6,934 nt of DNA from positions 1 through 6,934 of the forward strand of contig JAUSPW010000210.1 in assembly GCA_030652635.1 (NCBI GenBank), given 5' to 3'. The DNA comes from Pseudohongiella sp. (GTDB lineage Bacteria > Pseudomonadota > Gammaproteobacteria > Pseudomonadales > Pseudohongiellaceae). Position 1 is the first letter of the stretch. Each line of letters opens with the position of its first letter. A model generated the notes under the pieces. That model did not search any database, was not told the DNA's origin, and saw only the letters and a program-made list of their open reading frames with translations. Position numbers and translations under genes: made by a program. Positions 1-5,722 of the stretch are shown here, in pieces.

Positions 1-79
1 AGGGATTCGAACCCTCGATAGGGTATTAACCTATACGCCCTTAGCAGGGGCGCGCCTTCAGCCACTCGGCCATCTCTCC
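1..79 (-). tRNA. serV: tRNA-Ser(GCU), 3' end cut by the window edge
   Basis: Read on the minus strand, the RNA begins GGAGAGA (acceptor 5' arm), then UG and the D arm GCC...GGC. The anticodon stem CGCCC/GGGCG encloses the loop CUGCUAA, giving anticodon GCU, which reads AGC and AGU serine codons. A long variable arm (AUAGG pairing with CCUAU) marks a class II tRNA, as expected for serine. The T arm GAGGG-UUCGAAU-CCCU follows and runs off the window one base before its stem closes, so the 3' acceptor strand, discriminator base and CCA end are not visible. The position just downstream of csrA matches E. coli csrA-serV and pseudomonad rsmA-tRNA-Ser. The identification is firm; only the missing end is uncertain. 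Confidence 0.97.
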
Positions 80-92
80 AAAATCGGGCGCA

Positions 93-121
93 ATCATAGC
101 ACAACTTCTAAAGAATGGCAG
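93..121 (-). promoter_or_regulatory. Candidate sigma-70 promoter for tRNA-Ser with GC-rich discriminator
   Basis: On the minus strand, CTGCCA (121-116, 4 of 6 to the -35 consensus) is followed after 17 bases by TATGAT (98-93, 5 of 6 to the -10). A GC-rich stretch GCGCCC (91-86) comes next, so transcription would start only a few bases ahead of the tRNA 5' end at 79. GC-rich discriminators are typical of stable-RNA promoters under ppGpp/DksA control. The assignment comes from consensus and position only. The tRNA could also be made by read-through from csrA, since no terminator is seen between them. Confidence 0.6.
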
Positions 122-138
122 AGCTGATATCTACAATT

Positions 139-342
139 TTACATATTACCTTGATTGTCGTCTCCTTCAGAGCCACCGCGCTCCTTTTGGATACGTTGAT
201 AAATTTCTTCGCGATGCACTGCAACATCTTTTGGAGCGTTGACTCCAATTCGAACCTGATTTCCTTTTACACCAAGTACTGTCACCGTTACATCATCACC
301 CACCATCAGTGTTTCACCAATTCGGCGCGTTAAAATTAACAT
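139..342 (-). CDS. csrA: Carbon storage regulator CsrA/RsmA
   Basis: Encodes a 67-residue RNA-binding global regulator of the CsrA/RsmA family. These homodimers bind GGA-containing mRNA leaders, often over the ribosome site, and control carbon metabolism, motility, biofilm and secretion. The sequence is almost family-standard: it begins MLILTRRIGETLMVGDD, has the core VTVTVLGVKGNQVRIGVNAPK, and continues VAVHREEIYQRI. The key RNA-contact residues are present: Leu4, Arg6 and Arg7 in the first strand and Arg44 in HREE. The last 14 or so residues are a hydrophilic, Gly/Asp/Asn-rich tail, variable in this family. The ATG at 342 is chosen because the conserved N-terminus starts there and AGGAG lies 7 bases upstream; the frame stays open further back to a TTG at 378, but those codons do not resemble CsrA. 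The gene lies between lysC and tRNA-Ser, its usual place in pseudomonads. Confidence 0.97.
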   Translation of the reverse strand: MLILTRRIGETLMVGDDVTVTVLGVKGNQVRIGVNAPKDVAVHREEIYQRIQKERGGSEGDDNQGNM

Positions 343-349
343 GATGTCT

Positions 350-354
350 CTCCT
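350..354 (-). promoter_or_regulatory. csrA Shine-Dalgarno site containing a GGA motif
   Basis: AGGAG ends 7 bases before the csrA ATG at 342 and fixes that start. It contains GGA, the CsrA recognition core, with a second GGA (in GGGA, 358-356) just upstream. CsrA bound here would block ribosome access, as described for E. coli csrA autoregulation. The ribosome-site role is clear from sequence; the CsrA binding is inferred. Confidence 0.8.
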
Positions 355-384
355 TTCCCATTCATGATATCCATGCAACGTTCC

Positions 385-400
385 TTTCAGCTTCCTGAAA
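385..400 (-). promoter_or_regulatory. Hairpin presenting GGA in the csrA leader
   Basis: TTTCAG-GAAG-CTGAAA forms a perfect 6-bp stem with a 4-base loop. The last stem G plus the first two loop bases make GGA. Presentation of GGA at a hairpin loop is the preferred CsrA binding geometry. There is no U-tract after it, so it is not a terminator. Confidence 0.55.
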
Positions 401-444
401 AGTATTCACGGAGTTACGTAAGTTCTGCTGATATCCTTGTTAGT

Positions 445-466
445 CCGGTCTCTTGAAGAAGACCGG
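445..466 (-). repeat. Perfect 7-bp inverted repeat in the lysC-csrA gap
   Basis: CCGGTCT (445-451) and AGACCGG (460-466) are exact reverse complements separated by 8 bases. The stem is GC-rich and would be stable in RNA, but neither strand has a U-tract after it. It may be a lysC 3' end structure or processing site, a protein-binding operator upstream of csrA, or the start of the structured csrA leader. The sequence does not decide between these. Confidence 0.5.
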
Positions 467-547
467 TCAATTCACTCTTTGCAGTCATTTGCCCAAAACA
501 AACGTCCGCGCGGCTGTTCGCCACTTTTCAGGTCGCAGGCTGCACCT

Positions 548-1045
548 TCAAACCGATGCCGCCAACGCCTCCTCCCCCAACCCGAAGGCAGCATGCAGAG
601 ATCGCACTGCCAATTCCAGATACTTTTCATCGATTACAACGGAGATTTTGATCTCCGATGTTGTAATTATTTGTATGTTTATAGCCTCTTCAGCCAATGT
701 CTTGAACATCAGGCTCGCAATTCCTGCGTGAGACCGCATCCCTACGCCAACCAGAGACACTTTGGCTATTTTTTTATCAACACTAACGCCCGCTGCACCT
801 ATGGTGCGAGCAACACCTTCTACAATTTCCCGCGCCTGCTCCAGATCCTGCCGCTTTACTGTGAAGGTAATATCGGTGCTGTTGCCAGCAGCCGCGTTTT
901 GAACAATCACATCAACGTCAATGCCGGCATCACCTACGGCGCCCAACACCTTGTAGGCCACTCCTGGTACATCAGGCACACCAGATACAGTGACTTTTGC
1001 CTCATCACGGGTAAATGCTATTCCTGCTATGACAGGCGCTTCCAT
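548..1045 (-). CDS. lysC: Probable internal translation product: aspartokinase beta (regulatory) subunit
   Basis: Codon 248 of lysC is an in-frame ATG, reading MEAPVIAGIAFTRDEAKVTV. It lies just after the kinase domain and before the first ACT domain. GAGGA (1060-1056) sits 10 bases upstream, a better ribosome site than that of lysC itself. Initiation here would give a 165-residue protein made of the two ACT domains alone. Alpha2-beta2 aspartokinases of Corynebacterium, Bacillus and some Pseudomonas make their beta subunit this way, from a nested in-frame start with a beta chain of similar size. The start and ribosome site are seen; actual production of the short form is inferred. Confidence 0.6.
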   Translation of the reverse strand: MEAPVIAGIAFTRDEAKVTVSGVPDVPGVAYKVLGAVGDAGIDVDVIVQNAAAGNSTDITFTVKRQDLEQAREIVEGVARTIGAAGVSVDKKIAKVSLVGVGMRSHAGIASLMFKTLAEEAINIQIITTSEIKISVVIDEKYLELAVRSLHAAFGLGEEALAASV

Positions 1046-1786
1046 TTCTCTATTTTCCTCGAGGCTGATCAACGTCCCCGGATCATCTTCAAAACTTGAT
1101 AAAACCCGCAATGGCACCTTGTACTTGCCTGCGAACTCTACTGATCGAATCTGTAACACTTTTGCGCCCAGGCTCGCCAGCTCCAGCATTTCTTCGAACG
1201 TAATCGTACGCAGCAACCTTGCATCGTCTACAACTCGAGGGTCTGTTGTATATACGCCTTTTACGTCGGTATAGATCTGACATTCATCAGCTTTCAGTGC
1301 TGCCGCAAGTGCAACTGCCGAAGTATCTGACCCACCTCGCCCCAGAGTCGTGATGTTGCCATGCTCATCAACGCCCTGAAACCCTGCCACCACCACGACC
1401 GAACCGTTCGCCAGTTCAGCTCTGATTCGTTTGTCGTCGATCTGTCGAATGCGGGCGCGTGTGTGCGCCGCATCCGTCAAAATCTGAACCTGTGAACCCG
1501 TCAACGACTTGGCTGAGCAGCCTCGTTTATGGAGTGACATGGTCAACAAGGCCATGGTCACCTGTTCTCCGGTTGACACCAATACGTCAAGTTCCCGGGG
1601 CGTTGGTTGAGACTGAATCTGCTCAGCCAACGCGATCAATCGATTGGTTTCGCCACTCATTGCCGAAACCACAACAACCAGGTCGTGGCCGGCACTGCGC
1701 ATCGAAATGATACGGTCAGCCACCGCTGCTATGCGCTCGACTGATCCCACCGACGTACCACCAAATTTCAGAACAAAAAGCGCCAT
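548..1786 (-). CDS. lysC: Aspartate kinase (aspartokinase), alpha subunit / full length
   Basis: A 412-residue aspartokinase (EC 2.7.2.4), a cytoplasmic enzyme that phosphorylates L-aspartate with ATP as the first step towards lysine, methionine, threonine and diaminopimelate. The N-terminal amino-acid-kinase domain carries KFGGTSVG (7-14), STGEQ (71-75), GRGGSDTSA (149-157) and TDVKGVYTTDPR (173-184). Two ACT domains follow (about 266-340 and 343-410), including the VGVGMRSHAGIA segment near 346-356. These are the effector-binding units for lysine/threonine feedback. Length matches pseudomonad LysC. The ATG at 1786 is chosen because the family begins MALxVxKFGG there; an in-frame TTG at 1795 is possible. 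The Shine-Dalgarno match is weak (GGGT about 11 bases upstream). It lies 65 bases after alaS and 205 before csrA. An internal start at 1045 is listed separately. Confidence 0.96.
   Translation of the reverse strand: MALFVLKFGGTSVGSVERIAAVADRIISMRSAGHDLVVVVSAMSGETNRLIALAEQIQSQPTPRELDVLVSTGEQVTMALLTMSLHKRGCSAKSLTGSQVQILTDAAHTRARIRQIDDKRIRAELANGSVVVVAGFQGVDEHGNITTLGRGGSDTSAVALAAALKADECQIYTDVKGVYTTDPRVVDDARLLRTITFEEMLELASLGAKVLQIRSVEFAGKYKVPLRVLSSFEDDPGTLISLEENREMEAPVIAGIAFTRDEAKVTVSGVPDVPGVAYKVLGAVGDAGIDVDVIVQNAAAGNSTDITFTVKRQDLEQAREIVEGVARTIGAAGVSVDKKIAKVSLVGVGMRSHAGIASLMFKTLAEEAINIQIITTSEIKISVVIDEKYLELAVRSLHAAFGLGEEALAASV
1056..1060 (-). promoter_or_regulatory. Internal ribosome binding site within lysC
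   Basis: GAGGA on the minus strand lies 10 bases ahead of the internal ATG at 1045, in the linker between the kinase and ACT domains. The spacing is at the long end of the usual range. It encodes part of LEENRE in the full-length protein. Confidence 0.5.
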
Positions 1787-1797
1787 AAAAGTCAATT

Positions 1798-1809
1798 ACC
1801 CGAATGGGT
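1798..1809 (-). promoter_or_regulatory. Small hairpin just upstream of lysC
   Basis: ACCC-ATTC-GGGT is a 4-bp stem with a 4-base loop, ending 11 bases before the lysC ATG. Its 3' arm is the only Shine-Dalgarno-like sequence (GGGT) ahead of lysC. It could lower translation of the full-length protein. It is short and may be chance. Confidence 0.3.
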
Positions 1810-1813
1810 GCTG

Positions 1814-1842
1814 ATTAAACATAAACCAACTGACTAATGCAA
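1814..1842 (-). promoter_or_regulatory. Weak candidate promoter between alaS and lysC
   Basis: On the minus strand TTGCAT (1842-1837, 3 of 6 to the -35) is followed after 17 bases by TTTAAT (1819-1814, 5 of 6 to the -10). It would start transcription near 1807, about 20 bases before the lysC ATG. The region is AT-rich, which helps chance matches. lysC may equally be transcribed from the alaS promoter, since no terminator is seen after alaS. Confidence 0.35.
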
Positions 1843-1851
1843 TACTAAAGG

Positions 1852-4461
1852 TCAAGAGAACTGTTTCACAAAATCAGCAACTGACGTCAGAGCCGCTTCA
1901 AGTCCCTCAGGTTGTGTGCCACCAGCCATTGCCATATCAGGGCGACCACCGCCTTTACCGCCAACTTGCAAGGCAACATGGTTAACGATATCCCCGGCTT
2001 TCAAGCGCGCGGTCAGATCTTGTGTCACACCTGCAACCAAGGAAACCTTGCCATCTTCAACAACAGCGAGCACCACAACCGCACTACCCAGCTTGTTTTT
2101 GAGCTGATCCACTGTCTCACGCAAGGCTTTGCTACTAAAGCCATCTACTCGTTTACTCAGTAACTTGTAGCCATTCATATCGATGGCTTCAGACGCCAGG
2201 TCGCTGCCTGCTGCACTCGCGAGCCTGGACTTGATCTGTTCCAAGGACTTCTCAAGACCTTTCTGCTGCGCGATCAGTTGTTGTACCCGATCTAATAGCG
2301 CATCTTCACTGGTTTTTAACAACTCGCACACAGACCTAAGCACACCTTCTTCGCGCGCAACATGGGCAAGTGCGCCCATGCCGGTGACCGCCTCGATTCG
2401 GCGCACGCCTGCAGCAATGCCGGTCTCTGCAATCAACTTGAACAGTCCAATATCACCAGTTCGTTCCACATGTGTTCCACCACAAAGCTCTGTGGAAAAA
2501 TCACCCATAGAAACAACCCGTACCTGATCGCCGTACTTTTCACCAAACAAGGCCATCGCTCCGCTCGCCATGGCCTGATCAATAGACATCACCTGTTTAG
2601 AGACTTCCAGGTTTAAAAGAATCTGGCTGTTGACCATTTCTTCAATTTTCTTGATTTCCGAGGCGCTCATAGACGACGAGTGCGAGAAGTCAAATCGCAA
2701 TCTGTCAGCGGTCACCAACGATCCTTTTTGGGACACATGATCGCCTAACACATTGCGCAAAGCCGCGTGTAACAAATGTGTGGCCGAGTGATTGAGCATC
2801 GTTGATCGACGAATTGACTCATCAACCTGCGCACTCATGTGGTCTCCCACTTTCACCGAGCCTTGCAGCAGTTTACCCTTGTGCAGGACGTACTCGCCCT
2901 GCTTTTGTGTATCACTTATGTAAAATTTTGTAACGACAGCGGCACCTTGCCGAATCTCAAGCACGCCCTTGTCTCCAGCCTGACCACCCGATTCACCATA
3001 AAATGGGCTACTATCCAGCAATATGATTGCCTCTGAGGCACCAATAAGAGATTGAACGGATTGCGTATTCTGATAGATGGCCAGCACTTTGCTCTCGTGT
3101 TGAAGGTGCTCGTAACCTACAAACTCTGTTGCTGCCGCCGCTTCAATCTGTAATTTTTCAACCGCATTAAACTGACTGGCTGCACGCGCCTGTTGGCGCT
3201 GGACGTCCATAGCCTTGTCGAACCCATCCATATCCAATGTCAATGAATGCTCGCGGGCAACGTCGGCGGTCAGGTCTACAGGAAACCCATAGGTATCGTA
3301 GAGTTTAAAAACAGTTTCCCCCGGGATCACATCTCCGGCCAGATTTGATATGGCCTGATCAAGAATCTGCATGCCATTCTCAAGGGTGCGTGCAAATTGT
3401 TGCTCCTCTTCACGCAACACCTTTTCTACACGGGTTTGCTCTTTGGCCAATGCTGGATACGCCTCGCCCATTTCAACAACCAACGCGGCAACCAGACGAT
3501 AGAAAAACAGCTCTTTAACGCCAAGCTGATATCCGTGGCGCACGGCTCGCCGGATAATGCGACGCAAAACATAACCACGACCTTCGTTTGAGGGTGTTAC
3601 GCCATCAAGTATCAGGAAGGAGCAAGAACGAATATGGTCAGCAATAACTCGCAGGGAGGTATTACTGGTGTCCTCAATGCCCGTAATGCCGGCAGCTGCA
3701 TCAAGCAAATTCTGGAACAGATCAATTTCATAGTTGCTATGGACGTGCTGAAGGACGGCAGCAAGTCTTTCCAAGCCCATGCCAGTATCAACAGAGGGCT
3801 TTGGCAACGGCACCAGAGTGCCATCTGACTGACGGTCAAACTGCATAAATACCAGATTCCAGATTTCAATATACCGATCACCATCTTCATCTGGGCTGCC
3901 GGGAGGACCGCCTGCTACTTCATCACCGTGATCAAAAAATATTTCTGTACAGGGGCCACACGGCCCAGTGTCACCCATCGCCCAAAAATTGGATTTTTCA
4001 CCCAGTCTGGTCACCCGATCTGCAGCAACACCGATTTCATTCACCCAAATCTCAGCAGCCTCATCGTCATCCCGGAAAACGGTGACCCAAAGCTTGTCTT
4101 TTGGTAGCCCGAGTTCTACGGTTAAAAACTCCCAGGCGTACTGGATGGCATCGCGCTTGAAATAATCACCAAAACTGAAGTTCCCCAACATTTCAAAGAA
4201 TGTATGGTGACGAGCTGTATAACCAACGTTCTCCAGATCGTTATGTTTTCCGCCAGCCCGCACGCAGCGCTGCGAACTGGTGGCGCGTTTGTACGACCGC
4301 TGTTCTGCACCAAGGAAAAGATCTTTAAACTGCACCATGCCCGCATTAGTGAACAATAGCGTGGGATCATTCGAGGGTACCAACGAACTGCTGGTGACCA
4401 CTTCGTGGCCTTTTGAATTGAAGTAGTCCAGAAATTTCTGGCGGATCTCATTGCTCTTCAT
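1852..4461 (-). CDS. alaS: Alanyl-tRNA synthetase
   Basis: An 869-residue class IIc synthetase (EC 6.1.1.7) that charges tRNA-Ala and hydrolyses mischarged Ser- or Gly-tRNA-Ala in the cytoplasm. Domains in order: the catalytic domain, with DPTLLFTNAGM near 32-42, motif 2 around ARHHTFFEMLGNFSFGDYF (84-102) and motif 3 TGMGLERL (226-233); the tRNA-recognition region with SNEGRGYVLRRIIRRAVRHG near 291-310; the editing domain, with HSATH (His558, His562) and CGGTH (Cys660, His664) as zinc ligands; and the C-Ala domain ending in GGKGGGRPDMAMAGG. All key residues are intact and the length is normal. The ATG at 4461 (MKSNEIRQKF) is preferred because it matches the family start and has TGGA 7 bases upstream. 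An ATG at 4473, adding METQ, has no ribosome site but cannot be excluded. lysC follows after 65 bases. Confidence 0.98.
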   Translation of the reverse strand: MKSNEIRQKFLDYFNSKGHEVVTSSSLVPSNDPTLLFTNAGMVQFKDLFLGAEQRSYKRATSSQRCVRAGGKHNDLENVGYTARHHTFFEMLGNFSFGDYFKRDAIQYAWEFLTVELGLPKDKLWVTVFRDDDEAAEIWVNEIGVAADRVTRLGEKSNFWAMGDTGPCGPCTEIFFDHGDEVAGGPPGSPDEDGDRYIEIWNLVFMQFDRQSDGTLVPLPKPSVDTGMGLERLAAVLQHVHSNYEIDLFQNLLDAAAGITGIEDTSNTSLRVIADHIRSCSFLILDGVTPSNEGRGYVLRRIIRRAVRHGYQLGVKELFFYRLVAALVVEMGEAYPALAKEQTRVEKVLREEEQQFARTLENGMQILDQAISNLAGDVIPGETVFKLYDTYGFPVDLTADVAREHSLTLDMDGFDKAMDVQRQQARAASQFNAVEKLQIEAAAATEFVGYEHLQHESKVLAIYQNTQSVQSLIGASEAIILLDSSPFYGESGGQAGDKGVLEIRQGAAVVTKFYISDTQKQGEYVLHKGKLLQGSVKVGDHMSAQVDESIRRSTMLNHSATHLLHAALRNVLGDHVSQKGSLVTADRLRFDFSHSSSMSASEIKKIEEMVNSQILLNLEVSKQVMSIDQAMASGAMALFGEKYGDQVRVVSMGDFSTELCGGTHVERTGDIGLFKLIAETGIAAGVRRIEAVTGMGALAHVAREEGVLRSVCELLKTSEDALLDRVQQLIAQQKGLEKSLEQIKSRLASAAGSDLASEAIDMNGYKLLSKRVDGFSSKALRETVDQLKNKLGSAVVVLAVVEDGKVSLVAGVTQDLTARLKAGDIVNHVALQVGGKGGGRPDMAMAGGTQPEGLEAALTSVADFVKQFS

Positions 4462-4499
4462 CTGGGTTTCCATTAAGTAACAGTCTGATTCGGTTTAAA

Positions 4500-4516
4500 A
4501 CGATAGGTCTGATCGT
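4500..4516 (-). promoter_or_regulatory. Short hairpin in the alaS leader
   Basis: ACGAT and ATCGT pair across a 7-base loop, followed directly by TTTT on the minus strand. It lies between the predicted alaS transcript start and the gene. A 5-bp AT-rich stem is too weak for an efficient terminator, but the layout resembles a small attenuator. Low support. Confidence 0.25.
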
Positions 4517-4527
4517 CAAGGGCGCTG

Positions 4528-4556
4528 ATTATACTCTCCAGCCACTTTTATTGAAG
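4528..4556 (-). promoter_or_regulatory. Promoter of alaS with GC-rich discriminator
   Basis: A perfect -10 TATAAT (4533-4528) lies on the minus strand, with a poor -35 (CTTCAA at 4556-4551, 17-base spacer; TTCAAT with a 16-base spacer is no better). CAGCGCCC (4527-4520) follows directly. Transcription would begin near 4521, giving a leader of about 60 bases. The GC-rich discriminator is typical of growth-rate-controlled translation genes and also appears at the tRNA-Ser promoter in this window. The -10 is convincing; the weak -35 suggests an activator or an UP element may help. Confidence 0.7.
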
Positions 4557-4601
4557 TCTGACCAAGTCGTGTGATAAAGAAATGTTTTGATATGAGTGAA
4601 C

Positions 4602-5669
4602 TTATTCTTCCGGGATATCAATTTTGCCGTTACTGGACAGCAGAATAGCAACCGGTCGCGTTTTCGGAAAATGCGATAAAACTATGGTTGTGATAATCAA
4701 AAACGGCACGCATAAAAACATGCCAGCGATTCCCCAGATCGTGCCCCACAATGCCAGATTAAAAAGAATGACGACCGGGCTGAGGTTCAAGGTTGTCCCC
4801 ATCAATCTCGGTTCAATAATGTTTCCTATGGTTATCTGTAGAGCACCAATGCATACCAGCACCATCAAAAACAGCGAAAAACCATCGCTGGTTGACTGAG
4901 CCAGTGCGATGGTAGCAGGGAAAATCGTCGCAATAATTGACCCTACCGTTGGAATAAAATTAAGCAAAAAGATCAACGTACCCCAGATTTCCGGAAAATC
5001 AACACCCAGTACACTCAAAATCAGATAGCTCAAAAGCCCTGTTGCTGAGCTGGTCAGAATTTTAATGCTGATGTAGCGTTGAATATCCGAGCGCACCTTG
5101 TCGATTATTTTTTGTACACGCCGTTCCTGGACCGGGTCATTCACCAGAGCAGTCAGCTTGGATTTGAAATTACCTTGTTCCCACAATAAGAACAGCGTGT
5201 ATATAAAAATGAGGATGCCGTCAGCTGCCACTCCGGTAAACGTGAGCGCGACAGCGGTTATAAGACTGGATATATCAAGCCAAGAGGACACATTCTGCCA
5301 AAGACCCTCTGCAGGCAAGCTATCTGAAAGTGGGAACCGAGACCAGTACACCTGTAAATTGGCTTCATAGACGCGGGCGACTGTACCCAGATCATTCAAA
5401 CTGCCGCTGATGAACTGAACAATCATCGATATCACAGCGACCAACACCAGGATGCCCAGCACTGTGCAAATAGGCCTATACAAGGTGAATCGACCCATTT
5501 TGATGCCTTGAAACAAACTGGCCAACACATTGATCAGAAACCAGAAAACGACTGCGATAACCAACGGTTGGAAAAGCTGCTGCCCCACTACCAAAAGATA
5601 GATAGTCAGTGCACAAATGGCCGCAACCGCTGCAAACTGCAGCACTTTGCTTTGAGGCTGTCCGACCAT
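4602..5669 (-). CDS. AI-2E family (PerM/TqsA-type) inner-membrane transporter
   Basis: A 355-residue polytopic membrane protein of the AI-2E transporter family (PF01594, formerly UPF0118). Hydrophobic segments lie near residues 9-50 (two), 64-88, 135-163, 203-222, 226-258, 263-285 and 293-332, with a soluble stretch around 88-135 and another, charged one at 165-200. Family hallmarks near the C-terminus are NFIPTVGS (237-244), EPRLMGTTLNLSPVVIL (286-302) and WGIAGMFLCVP (312-322). Members include E. coli TqsA, linked to autoinducer-2 export, and proteins with Na+(Li+)/H+ antiport activity, so the substrate cannot be inferred. The ATG at 5669 has AGGGAG 9 bases upstream. It lies 53 bases after the thiol reductase gene, which suggests co-transcription. 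The gap before alaS holds alaS's own promoter. Confidence 0.88.
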   Translation of the reverse strand: MVGQPQSKVLQFAAVAAICALTIYLLVVGQQLFQPLVIAVVFWFLINVLASLFQGIKMGRFTLYRPICTVLGILVLVAVISMIVQFISGSLNDLGTVARVYEANLQVYWSRFPLSDSLPAEGLWQNVSSWLDISSLITAVALTFTGVAADGILIFIYTLFLLWEQGNFKSKLTALVNDPVQERRVQKIIDKVRSDIQRYISIKILTSSATGLLSYLILSVLGVDFPEIWGTLIFLLNFIPTVGSIIATIFPATIALAQSTSDGFSLFLMVLVCIGALQITIGNIIEPRLMGTTLNLSPVVILFNLALWGTIWGIAGMFLCVPFLIITTIVLSHFPKTRPVAILLSSNGKIDIPEE

Positions 5670-5701
5670 TAACGGGAACTCCCTGCCCTTGGCTCACACA
5701 T
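5669..5701 (-). CDS. Possible 10-codon upstream reading frame overlapping the transporter start
   Basis: On the minus strand an ATG at 5701 opens a short frame, MCEPRAGSSR, that ends in TAA. The last A of the stop is the first base of the transporter ATG (TAATG). GGGG lies 7 bases before this ATG and could act as a ribosome site. The transporter's own ribosome site lies inside the short frame, an arrangement compatible with translational coupling. The peptide resembles nothing I recognise. At this length a chance frame is quite likely. Confidence 0.25.
   Translation of the reverse strand: MCEPRAGSSR
5679..5683 (-). promoter_or_regulatory. Ribosome binding site of the AI-2E family gene
   Basis: GGGAG (preceded by A) ends 9 bases before the ATG at 5669 and supports that start. 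TCCC immediately follows on the same strand and could pair back with GGGA in a very tight hairpin, which may moderate access. Confidence 0.6.
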
Positions 5702-5722
5702 TGTTATGCCCCGGATCAACTC

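Larger units (their letters stand above)
343..446 (-). promoter_or_regulatory. csrA leader with clustered CsrA-type GGA motifs
   Basis: On the minus strand this roughly 100-base leader contains seven GGA trinucleotides: 446-444, 436-434, 395-393, 384-382, 372-370, 358-356 and 353-351. About 1.6 would be expected by chance. Two sit in good matches to the known CsrA/RsmA binding consensus (RUACARGGAUGU): ACAAGGATAT (440-431) and GCATGGATAT (376-367). One sits at the top of a hairpin (400-385) and one overlaps the Shine-Dalgarno site. This is the arrangement found in self-regulated csrA leaders. I could not place a csrA promoter with confidence, so the transcript start, and how many of these sites are in the mRNA, are unknown. 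Confidence 0.6.

Noticed and set aside
343..378. N-terminally extended CsrA starting at the TTG at 378
   Set aside because: The added residues do not match the family, and the AGGAG site lies within this stretch at proper spacing for the ATG at 342.
414..421. 8-bp palindrome TTACGTAA in the csrA leader
   Set aside because: It is short, the flanks are not symmetric, and no known regulator site matches it specifically; one such palindrome is expected by chance in a few kilobases.
401..425. GAACTT (425-420) as the -35 of an AlgU/sigma-E type csrA promoter, as described for pseudomonad rsmA
   Set aside because: No matching -10 (TCTGA or TCCAA type) is found 16-17 bases downstream, so the half-site alone is not enough.
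499..530. GC-rich CCGCGCGG followed by a T-rich stretch as a lysC terminator
   Set aside because: The palindrome can form only a 3-bp stem with a 2-base loop, and the T-rich stretch is interrupted by G residues, so it does not form a credible intrinsic terminator.
437..1099. Long plus-strand open frame (220 codons) opposite lysC
   Set aside because: It lies antisense to the conserved aspartokinase ACT domains, its translation is low-complexity and Cys/Arg-rich with no recognisable domain, and it is explained as a shadow of lysC codon use.
5476..5697. Minus-strand frame of 73 codons overlapping the start of the transporter gene
   Set aside because: It is out of frame with the clear AI-2E-family protein, starts at GTG without its own ribosome site, and has no family resemblance.
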